This document shows, piece after piece, positions 1 through 6,056 of a DNA stretch of 6,325 bases (position 1 is its first letter; every line of letters starts with the position of its first letter). Source of the DNA: Actinomycetota bacterium (GTDB lineage: Bacteria; Actinomycetota; Humimicrobiia; Humimicrobiales; Humimicrobiaceae); the NCBI GenBank assembly GCA_028718045.1, contig JAQUMQ010000085.1, positions 1 through 6,325 of the forward strand, in the 5' to 3' direction. The position numbers and the translations under genes were made by a program. The notes beneath the pieces were generated by a model. That model made no database searches, was not told the DNA's origin, and saw only the letters and a list, made by a program, of their open reading frames with translations.

Positions 1-1
1 A

Positions 2-295
2 TCGATGTTCGAAAAAAACTATTCTTATCCTCATGAAATAATCAAAAATATTAAAAGTTTCACGAATAATTTTTTTATTATAGATACCATGAAAATAGCT
101 GAGCAAATCGGGTCGGCAAAAACCATGAATGTAATTATGATTGGGTTTCTGTCGAATTTTCTGCCTGTCAGTATGGATAGTTGGGTCAGATCGATAAAAG
201 AGGTTGTTCCAAAGAAAATACTGGAACAAAATTTAAAGGCTTTTGCTTTAGGGAAAAATTTTAAAAATGATTTTAAGGAGGGAAAATGCCTATAA
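2..295 (+). CDS. iorB: Indolepyruvate ferredoxin oxidoreductase subunit beta, C-terminal part (5' end outside window)
   Basis: This is the last 97 or so codons of a gene whose reading frame stays open to the window edge; the first ATG inside the window is not the true start. The visible protein ends in a pattern typical of the IorB / 2-oxoacid oxidoreductase gamma-domain family: a short helix (IAEQIGSAKTMNVIMIGFLS), then FLPV, a tryptophan, KEVVPKKILEQNLKAFALG, and a short lysine-rich tail. By family knowledge, IOR is cytoplasmic and converts indolepyruvate and other aryl-pyruvates plus CoA and oxidised ferredoxin to aryl-acetyl-CoA, CO2 and reduced ferredoxin. The beta subunit pairs with a thiamine- and Fe-S-containing alpha subunit (IorA), which would be expected just upstream. 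The stop codon overlaps the next gene by 10 bases, so the two are probably co-translated. The neighbouring ACT and aryl-CoA ligase genes support the assignment over other 2-oxoacid oxidoreductases. Confidence 0.87.
   Translation, partial: SMFEKNYSYPHEIIKNIKSFTNNFFIIDTMKIAEQIGSAKTMNVIMIGFLSNFLPVSMDSWVRSIKEVVPKKILEQNLKAFALGKNFKNDFKEGKCL
275..282 (+). promoter_or_regulatory. Strong Shine-Dalgarno for the ACT protein, inside iorB
   Basis: AAGGAGGG lies within the last codons of iorB and is the best Shine-Dalgarno match in the window. Only about four bases separate the AGGAGG core from the ATG at 286, which is a short spacing. It fixes that ATG as the start and points to translation coupled to iorB. 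Confidence 0.8.
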
Positions 296-681
296 AACAA
301 TTAACGGTTTTTTTGGAAAATAAGACCGGAAGGCTTGCAGAAGTTGCCAGAATATTAAAAAGGGAAAGCATCAATCTTCAAGGGTTTTCCACGACGGAAG
401 CAAGAGATTACGGAATTTTAAGGATTGTCGTATCTGATGCGGAAAAAGCAAGAGAGGTGTTAAAAAAATCAGGTTTTACGACTCATATGGCGGATGTCAT
501 ATGTGTCGGAGTCGAAGATAAGCCCGGAGAGCTTTTGCAAGTGCTCGATACTTTGACGGAACAAAAGATAAATGTCGACTATATTTACGTGATTGCAGGC
601 ACAAGAGTAGTACTAAGTGTTTTCGATATCGAAAATGCCGAGAGAATTCTTTTTGAAAAAGGTTTCAACGTGTGCCAGTAA
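286..681 (+). CDS. Tandem ACT-domain protein, probable amino-acid-binding regulator
   Basis: This 131-residue cytoplasmic protein consists almost entirely of two ACT domains. The first covers about residues 3-65 and opens with KQLTVFLENKTGRLAEV. The second covers about 70-130 and opens with DVICVGVEDKPGELLQV. Both have the ACT signature of a beta strand, then the turn glycine (G15, G81), then a helix. There is no DNA-binding or enzyme domain. ACT domains usually bind small ligands, often amino acids, at dimer interfaces. Stand-alone tandem-ACT proteins of this size are often found beside IOR and phenylacetate-CoA ligase genes in anaerobes. I infer that it senses an aromatic amino acid or aryl acid and tunes that pathway, but the ligand and target are not visible. 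It overlaps the end of iorB by 10 bases and is followed by 113 bases without a gene before the ligase. The family assignment is secure; the role is not. Confidence 0.9.
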   Translation: MPIKQLTVFLENKTGRLAEVARILKRESINLQGFSTTEARDYGILRIVVSDAEKAREVLKKSGFTTHMADVICVGVEDKPGELLQVLDTLTEQKINVDYIYVIAGTRVVLSVFDIENAERILFEKGFNVCQ

Positions 682-794
682 ATTATTGGCAACTTGGATA
701 TTTGATGAATCGGGTGCTAAATAAATCATGAATTAGGATGATATTTAAAAATTGATTTGGCGTATGGCAAAGAAAGCTTTAAAAAGGAAATATA

Positions 795-2111
795 ATGACT
801 TTAAAATTTTGGAATGAAAAAATTGAGCTTATAAAGCGTGAAGAACTTGAACTCATCCAGATTGACAAACTGAAAAAGACACTTATAAACGTTTATGAAA
901 ATGTACCTTTTTATAAAAAAAGGCTTGATGACTGCGGCGTTAATCCTTATAAATTTTCAAATCCTGACGAAATGGAAAACATTCCTTTTACGACAAAAGA
1001 TGATTTGAGATTGAATTATCCCTTTAAATTGTTTGCAAGTCCTTTGGACAAGATAATCAGAATTCATTCGTCTTCGGGAACTACTGGGAATCCTACCGTT
1101 GTCGGATATACGAAATCGGATATACGGATGTGGGGAGACTCGATAGCCAGACAGCTTTTTTCACTTGGGTTAAGAAGTGGCGATACGGTACAAAACAGTT
1201 ATGGGTATGGATTATTTACCGGAGGATTAGGCTTACATTACGGAATAGAAGTTTTGGGTGCCATTACCATTCCTGTTTCAGGAGGAAATACCGAAAGGCA
1301 GATCAAAATTATGAGAGATTTTAATACGACTGCGGTTTGCTGTACTCCTTCCTATGCTCTGCATATTGCTGAAGTCGGAAAAGAAATAGGAGTGGATTTC
1401 GGAAAGCTTCCGTTAAAAGTGGGTGTTTTTGGCGCAGAACCCTGGACAGACCATATAAGGAAAGAGATCGAAGACAGGCTTAAGATTAATGCATACGATA
1501 TTTATGGCTTGAGTGAAGTCATGGGTCCGGGCGTTGCATGTGAATGCAGCTGTAAAAACGGGCTTCATATTGCCGAAGATTATTTTATTCCCGAGATAAT
1601 AGATCCGAAAACTCATAAAAGAGCTTCGAAAGGTAAAATCGGCGAACTGGTTTTTACGACCATAAATAAAGAAGGCATGCCTGTAATAAGATACAAAACC
1701 AATGATCTTACAAGTATAAGCTATGAAGTTTGCAGCTGCGGAAGAACTCATGCAAGAATGGCAAAACCGGTAGGACGTCTGGATGATATGCTTATAATAC
1801 GGGGAGTCAACGTATTTCCTTCTCAGATCGAAGAAGTTTTGATGGAAATCAAGGAAATCGAGCCGCATTATCTCATAATCATCGACAAGAGGAAATATCT
1901 TGATTGCATGGAAGTATGGATAGAAGTCTCCGAGGATATTTTTTCGGAAAAGATGAATGCGCTGGAAGCTTTTGAATCTTCGATTGAGCACAAACTTTAT
2001 TCTGCGATCGGGATAAATATATCAGTCAAGTTAAAAGAACCCAAAACGATCAAAAGAAGCGAAGGCAAAGCTAAAAGAGTTGTCGATATGAGAAAAGGAG
2101 AAAAACCTTAA
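795..2111 (+). CDS. paaK: Phenylacetate-CoA ligase (AMP-forming aryl-CoA ligase, PaaK family)
   Basis: This 438-residue cytoplasmic enzyme joins phenylacetate or a related aryl-acetate to CoA, via an acyl-adenylate, with ATP going to AMP and PPi. Full family length and all core motifs are present. The ATP-binding loop HSSSGTTGNPTVVGYT is at 91-106, the YGLSE adenylation motif is at 237-241, and the hinge region GRLDDMLIIRGVNVFPSQIEEVL is split around 327-349. The C-terminal SEGKAKRVVD at 422-431 carries the probable catalytic lysine (K425 or K427). Cysteines at 249, 251, 253, 313 and 315, plus H258, form a possible metal site. An AGGA ribosome-binding site at 785-788, six bases before the ATG, supports the start. 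Next to IOR, the ligase could activate free aryl-acetates for reductive carboxylation to aromatic amino acids. It could also run in reverse to recover ATP from aryl-acetyl-CoA. The sequence cannot decide the direction or the exact substrate (phenyl-, 4-hydroxyphenyl- or indoleacetate). Confidence 0.92.
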   Translation: MTLKFWNEKIELIKREELELIQIDKLKKTLINVYENVPFYKKRLDDCGVNPYKFSNPDEMENIPFTTKDDLRLNYPFKLFASPLDKIIRIHSSSGTTGNPTVVGYTKSDIRMWGDSIARQLFSLGLRSGDTVQNSYGYGLFTGGLGLHYGIEVLGAITIPVSGGNTERQIKIMRDFNTTAVCCTPSYALHIAEVGKEIGVDFGKLPLKVGVFGAEPWTDHIRKEIEDRLKINAYDIYGLSEVMGPGVACECSCKNGLHIAEDYFIPEIIDPKTHKRASKGKIGELVFTTINKEGMPVIRYKTNDLTSISYEVCSCGRTHARMAKPVGRLDDMLIIRGVNVFPSQIEEVLMEIKEIEPHYLIIIDKRKYLDCMEVWIEVSEDIFSEKMNALEAFESSIEHKLYSAIGINISVKLKEPKTIKRSEGKAKRVVDMRKGEKP

Positions 2112-2215
2112 AAACGTTCAAAAAAGAAAGTTTTGATGCAGCCGGTTTTTATTACGGTAAAGCTTAAAAAATAAGAGACGGAAGAAAAGTATAATTAAAG
2201 GGAAAGCACGATAAT

Positions 2216-3127
2216 TTGGAAAACAAAAACAAGATAATCAATGAAGCCAATAAAATGATTTCCGGGGAACTGGTGTTCTTAAACGGGTATTATGAATATG
2301 ATTTAAAACGATATTATCTTCCCGGATTAATATATGGATCATCATATTTAACCTTTTTCAACCTGGAGGAGGCAAAATATTTTTCCCTTGATGAAACAAT
2401 CCGAATAAATAATTATTGTAAAAACAATTGCGAACGAAATATTATTCATGCCAACATTTACAAAATTTTAAATCTTATAGCAGGATTTGAGCTTCTTGGA
2501 ATCGGAATAAACATACATGGCATTGCCGAAGGTGTTATAAAAAACATGCATAATAAAAAGAAAGGGCTTGTCGAAGATCACGAGAAAAATTACACACTGA
2601 AACTTTTATTCGGAGATATTTTTTATTCAAGAGCCGTAATTTACCTTATAAACTATGATAACTTTTTTTTATTCGAAGATATTTTAAATTCGCTTCTTGT
2701 TCTACATAATTCAAGGCTTATTATTCATCAGATGCTGGTAAATCTTTTTACTCAAAATTTTAAAGCAAGTGTTTATAAAAGATTCGGCGAGGTAATTTAT
2801 GAAATAAAAAATTTGAACGCTCTTTTAAAATCAGCATTTCTTGCAGGATTTGCTGCGTCCGATTTCAAACTGAATTCTAAAGAATCAAGCTTAAGCTTTA
2901 GGATGATCGACAATCTTGTATCATTTAAAACATATTCCGATATCGAAAATCACCTTGGATTGATTTGTTGCGAAGAAAGAAGCGATGCCCAGGATAGGTT
3001 TTTTGATTTTATCTTTTCAAAAAAAGCGGAAATATCCGAAAAGATTGACAGGGATATTGCAGCAATCGAACCGATATGGCTAAAAAATAACTTTAACGGC
3101 TTGGTAGAATTATTTCGGACATCTTGA
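2216..3127 (+). CDS. HepS-like non-catalytic subunit of a heterodimeric polyprenyl diphosphate synthase (tentative)
   Basis: This 303-residue soluble, mostly helical protein resembles a trans-prenyltransferase that has lost its active site. FELLGIGINIHGIAEG at 91-106 aligns with the IEILHTASLIHDDIID segment of the synthase encoded at 5053, but the DDxxD aspartates are missing. The KKK at 114-116 falls where that protein has RRGKK. LLFGDIFYSRAVIYL at 130-144 matches the conserved GDYLF helix, and LLKSAFLAGFAASD at 203-216 matches the LFKLSCVLGGLLSGSS helix. There is no second aspartate-rich motif. This is what is expected of the small regulatory subunit (component 1, HepS/GerCA family), which pairs with a catalytic HepT subunit to set product length. 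Identity to known HepS proteins looks low, so the call rests on fold pattern and context. The start is TTG: an in-frame stop lies at 2192-2194 and an AGGGA lies about 12 bases upstream. ATG at 2255 (residue 14) is an alternative. Confidence 0.6.
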   Translation: MENKNKIINEANKMISGELVFLNGYYEYDLKRYYLPGLIYGSSYLTFFNLEEAKYFSLDETIRINNYCKNNCERNIIHANIYKILNLIAGFELLGIGINIHGIAEGVIKNMHNKKKGLVEDHEKNYTLKLLFGDIFYSRAVIYLINYDNFFLFEDILNSLLVLHNSRLIIHQMLVNLFTQNFKASVYKRFGEVIYEIKNLNALLKSAFLAGFAASDFKLNSKESSLSFRMIDNLVSFKTYSDIENHLGLICCEERSDAQDRFFDFIFSKKAEISEKIDRDIAAIEPIWLKNNFNGLVELFRTS

Positions 3128-3140
3128 CATGTCATAAAAA

Positions 3141-3146
3141 AAGAGG
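3141..3146 (+). promoter_or_regulatory. Shine-Dalgarno deciding the radical SAM gene start
   Basis: AAGAGG sits ten bases before the ATG at 3157. It favours that ATG over the in-frame TTG at 3124, which overlaps the stop codon of the previous gene and would add 11 residues (MTCHKKRGFQK) unlike a radical SAM or B12-domain N-terminus. Confidence 0.6.
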
Positions 3147-3156
3147 TTTTCAAAAA

Positions 3157-4875
3157 ATGAGCACAGATTTGATTTTTTTACATGCCCCAAGTGTTTATGA
3201 TTTTAGGGAAAAAAGCATCTTATACGGACCGATGAGCGATCTTGTTCCGTCATCTCCTATTTTCGAGATGTATCCTATAGGATTTCTTACGATGGCAAAT
3301 TACCTGGAAAAAAGAGGAATATCTGTCAGAATAATAAATATCGCATATCTTATGATGGAAAGCAAAAGATTTGATGTTGAAAAATTCATAAAAAAATTAA
3401 AGCCGGCAACTTTCGGGATTGATTTCCATTGGCTTCCTCATTGCCAGGGTTCAACGGAACTGGCAAAAATATTAAAAAAATACCATCCGGAAATACCCGT
3501 TATTTTCGGCGGTTTCTCGTCATCTTATTTTCATAAGGAGCTTATCGAATTTCCGCAGGTTGATTTCATTATAAGGGGGGATTCCGCGGAGGAGCCTCTC
3601 TTCCAATTGGTAAAAGCGATCAAGGATAAAAAAGACGACGGTTTTAAAGACATTCCCAACCTTGTATGGAAAAAACAAAACAAAGCAATTATAAATCCCA
3701 TAAAGTGCATCTCGGCGGATTTAAGCGAAATAGATTTTGATTACAGGATAATGTTTAAGCAGGTTATAAGGCATAAAACCATAAAGTGCATAATCCCCTT
3801 TTCGGGATGGCTGGACTATCCCGTAACGACAGTGCCTATCGTAAGAGGGTGCAGCAAGAATTGTTCGGGTTGCGGCGGTTCTAAATATGCATTTGAGGTT
3901 TTTGGAGACCGCATAAAACCGGCATTCAGGGATCCCGAAAAACTTGTGGAAGAAATACTTGTGATGCAAAAATATATAAATGCGCCTGTTTTTATTCTCG
4001 GAGACATAACGCAAGGCGGCAAAAACTATCTTGAATCATTTTTTAAAAATGCAAAAAGACTGAAAAGAGATATGCAGATTTTCTTCGAATTTTTTGAGCC
4101 GCCTTCAAAATGGTTTTATGATAGCATAAATGAAATATTCGATAATGTATGCTATGAAATTTCTCCGGATTCTCATGACGAAGAGATAAGAAAGAAAATG
4201 GGTAAGTCATTTTCCAACGAGGAGCTTTTAAACAGCATTGCATATGCGCTTAAAACAGGAGCAAAACGATATGACTTGTATTTTATGACGGGACTTCCCA
4301 TGCAAACAAAAGAATCGATATTGGATACGGTCAAATTTTGCGAAGATTTTTATGATAAGATAAATTGGGACAAACGGTTCATGCCTTTCATCTCTCCCAT
4401 GGCTCCGTTTATCGATCCGGGAAGCAGAGCTTTCGCTAATCCGGATGAATTCGGATATAAACTTACGAGAAGAACATTAAAAGACCATATAGAAGCAATA
4501 ACGATGCCGTCCTGGAAGTATATTTTAAATTATGAAAGCAAGTATATTTCAAGGGATAATCTCGTCGATTCGACCTATGAGGCAGCTTTGGGCTTAAACA
4601 GGTTAAAAGGGAAAACGGGCGGCATTAGCGAAAGCGTTATGAAAAACAATGAGGAAAGAACAAAGGAAGCAATAGGAATAATGAATGAAATAGACAAGAT
4701 TGTCTTAATAAAAAATTCAGGCAAAAGAGAAGCGGAACTCAAAAAATTGAAGGATAAGGCAATGAAATACAGCCTGTCGACGGTATGCGAAAAAAGAGAA
4801 CTTGAATTTCCTTTGACCAATAAAAATTTCAGATGGTTTTCGATTGCAAAGACGGTAATTTTTCCGAAGTTTTGA
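3157..4875 (+). CDS. B12-binding radical SAM protein, Ta0216-like family, function unknown
   Basis: With the ATG at 3157 the protein has 572 residues. About 1-155 form a cobalamin-binding Rossmann-like domain: strand DLIFLHAPSVYDF at 4-16, EMYPIGFLTMANYLEKRG at 37-54, PVIFGGFSSSYF at 114-125 and IIRGDSAEEP at 138-147. About 225-450 form a radical SAM barrel with the cluster motif CSKNCSGC (C232, C236, C239), which binds a 4Fe-4S cluster and S-adenosylmethionine. The tail from about 460 is lysine- and glutamate-rich and probably helical. The N-terminal wording (SVYDFREKSILYGPMSDLVP, then HWLPHCQGS) recalls the Ta0216 family of B12-binding radical SAM proteins, which to my knowledge has no assigned reaction. 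Class B enzymes of this layout often methylate unactivated carbons, but others rearrange or cyclise. The canonical DxHxxG cobalamin-ligand motif is not seen. The gene lies between two polyprenyl synthase subunit genes, 29 bases after the first, so I infer a role in quinone or other isoprenoid biosynthesis. Confidence 0.82.
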   Translation: MSTDLIFLHAPSVYDFREKSILYGPMSDLVPSSPIFEMYPIGFLTMANYLEKRGISVRIINIAYLMMESKRFDVEKFIKKLKPATFGIDFHWLPHCQGSTELAKILKKYHPEIPVIFGGFSSSYFHKELIEFPQVDFIIRGDSAEEPLFQLVKAIKDKKDDGFKDIPNLVWKKQNKAIINPIKCISADLSEIDFDYRIMFKQVIRHKTIKCIIPFSGWLDYPVTTVPIVRGCSKNCSGCGGSKYAFEVFGDRIKPAFRDPEKLVEEILVMQKYINAPVFILGDITQGGKNYLESFFKNAKRLKRDMQIFFEFFEPPSKWFYDSINEIFDNVCYEISPDSHDEEIRKKMGKSFSNEELLNSIAYALKTGAKRYDLYFMTGLPMQTKESILDTVKFCEDFYDKINWDKRFMPFISPMAPFIDPGSRAFANPDEFGYKLTRRTLKDHIEAITMPSWKYILNYESKYISRDNLVDSTYEAALGLNRLKGKTGGISESVMKNNEERTKEAIGIMNEIDKIVLIKNSGKREAELKKLKDKAMKYSLSTVCEKRELEFPLTNKNFRWFSIAKTVIFPKF

Positions 4876-4992
4876 AATTATATGCATATGGCTTCAAGTA
4901 GCTTTATTTTTAATTTATGCTTTTGGTAAAGACAGCATGAAATTAATTGAATTTAACGTGAGTTTTAAATTGCCTGAGATGATGGCGCTAAC

Positions 4993-5011
4993 CTTAAACG
5001 TAGAGTTTAAG
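4993..5011 (+). repeat. Perfect AT-rich inverted repeat in the leader before the hepT-like gene
   Basis: CTTAAAC and GTTTAAG form a perfect 7-bp stem around the 5-base loop GTAGA. It lies in the 177-base gap between the radical SAM and polyprenyl synthase genes. A run of seven T follows at 5027-5033, 15 bases past the stem and inside a longer T-rich stretch. That distance and the weak stem argue against a standard intrinsic terminator. It could be a weak attenuator, a protein-binding site, or chance in AT-rich DNA. Confidence 0.4.
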
Positions 5012-5052
5012 TAATATATATTATTGTTTTTTTATTTCTTCTTTTAATAAAA

Positions 5053-6051
5053 ATGTTTGAAAAATTTAAAAAGGTTCTTTTTTTAAAAAAAGATCTTGAT
5101 GGGCTTGAAGATTATATAAAAGATTTTGTATCAAATTTTGACGGTATTTTAAGAAAAACACTATCGGATACGCTGCTTGCGGGCGGAAAAAGAATAAGAC
5201 CGGCTTTGTTTTTCATTTGTGCCAAAAATGAAAAATACGATGTAAAATATCTGACTCCGGCAGCAGCAGCTATAGAAATTTTACACACTGCTTCATTGAT
5301 TCACGATGATATTATAGATAACTCGCTTCTAAGAAGAGGTAAAAAAACGATACATAATGTTTACGACAAGGATACAGCAAGGCATGTAGGCGATTATTTG
5401 TTCACGTATTCTTTCTATCTTTTGAATCGTTATCATGACAACAGGATATTAAAGGAAATTTCAGAAACTTCCAAACTTCTTGTAATAGGAGAATTTGATC
5501 AGATAAAAACAAAAAAAATCCTTTGGCAAAGCGAAGATGTTTATCTTGAAAAAATAAACAAAAAAACTTCTTCTTTATTTAAATTAAGCTGTGTTCTTGG
5601 TGGGCTGTTGTCCGGGTCAAGTGACAGCGATATCGAAAACATGAGAAAGTTCGGAAGCTACCTGGGAATTGCATTTCAGATCAATGACGACCTTATAGAT
5701 GTCAGTATGGATAAGTCGGGACATAAATTTGATAAGCCTATAGGAAATGACATAAAGCAAGGCAATGTAACCTTGCCACTGATATATGCGCTTAAAAATA
5801 CAAAGTTTAAAGAAAAGATACGAGATGTTTTCTATGCAAATACCGGCAATACGGTGATTAATGATAAAATCGCACATAATATTATCAGCTTAATAAACGA
5901 AACCGGCGCCGTGGAAATGGTAAGACAAAAAATTTATTTTTATTTAAATAAAGCAAGAAAGGTCACAAAACTTATTCACGGAAGTGAAAGAAAAAGCGGA
6001 CTTGCTGAAATCTGTGATTTTTTATTAAGCTCTGTTGAGAAGACGAAATAA
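5053..6051 (+). CDS. hepT: Long-chain trans-polyprenyl diphosphate synthase, catalytic subunit (HepT-like)
   Basis: This 332-residue enzyme adds isopentenyl diphosphate units to an allylic diphosphate to build an all-trans polyprenyl chain, usually the side chain of menaquinone. All catalytic motifs are intact: GGKRIRP at 44-50, the first aspartate-rich motif DDIID at 85-89 followed by RRGKKT at 94-99, the GEFDQ helix at 146-150, KT at 171-172, the second aspartate-rich motif DDLID at 202-206, and GNDIKQGNVTLP at 221-232. The fifth residue before the first DDxxD is alanine (A80) rather than a bulky aromatic. By family rules this opens the product tunnel and points to a long chain (about C30 or more) rather than farnesyl or geranylgeranyl diphosphate. 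A HepS-like partner encoded at 2216 suggests a heterodimer; exact chain length cannot be read. No Shine-Dalgarno is visible before the ATG, only a T- and A-rich leader, although N-terminal length fits the family. The transporter gene begins five bases after its stop. Confidence 0.88.
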   Translation: MFEKFKKVLFLKKDLDGLEDYIKDFVSNFDGILRKTLSDTLLAGGKRIRPALFFICAKNEKYDVKYLTPAAAAIEILHTASLIHDDIIDNSLLRRGKKTIHNVYDKDTARHVGDYLFTYSFYLLNRYHDNRILKEISETSKLLVIGEFDQIKTKKILWQSEDVYLEKINKKTSSLFKLSCVLGGLLSGSSDSDIENMRKFGSYLGIAFQINDDLIDVSMDKSGHKFDKPIGNDIKQGNVTLPLIYALKNTKFKEKIRDVFYANTGNTVINDKIAHNIISLINETGAVEMVRQKIYFYLNKARKVTKLIHGSERKSGLAEICDFLLSSVEKTK

Positions 6052-6056
6052 AACTG

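Noticed and set aside
1413..1991. Long minus-strand open frame of 192 codons inside the ligase gene
   Set aside because: It is the antisense shadow of paaK; the plus-strand frame has all family motifs, and the minus frame resembles nothing.
2190..2195. Perfect TATAAT hexamer upstream of the HepS-like gene
   Set aside because: No reasonable -35 element at 16-18 bases upstream (the sequence there is a run of A), and the hexamer is common by chance in DNA of this composition.
3721..4243. Several minus-strand open frames within the radical SAM gene
   Set aside because: They overlap the conserved cluster-binding region of the plus-strand gene and show no domain pattern or ribosome site.
4880..4889. 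10-bp palindrome ATATGCATAT just after the radical SAM stop codon
   Set aside because: Isolated, pure self-complementary AT-rich sequence with no second copy; not enough to call an operator.
4937..5014. Possible 25-codon small gene (MKLIEFNVSF...) between the radical SAM and synthase genes
   Set aside because: No Shine-Dalgarno before the ATG, no recognisable motif, very short, and it contains the inverted repeat; likely chance in AT-rich DNA.
4994..5022. Possible promoter TTAAAC, 17 bases, TATATT before the hepT-like gene
   Set aside because: The -35 matches the consensus at only three of six bases and lies inside the inverted repeat; kept only as a possibility within the leader finding.
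5005..5033. Intrinsic terminator made of the inverted repeat plus the T run
   Set aside because: The stem is short and AT-only apart from one pair at each end, and the T run begins 15 bases after it.
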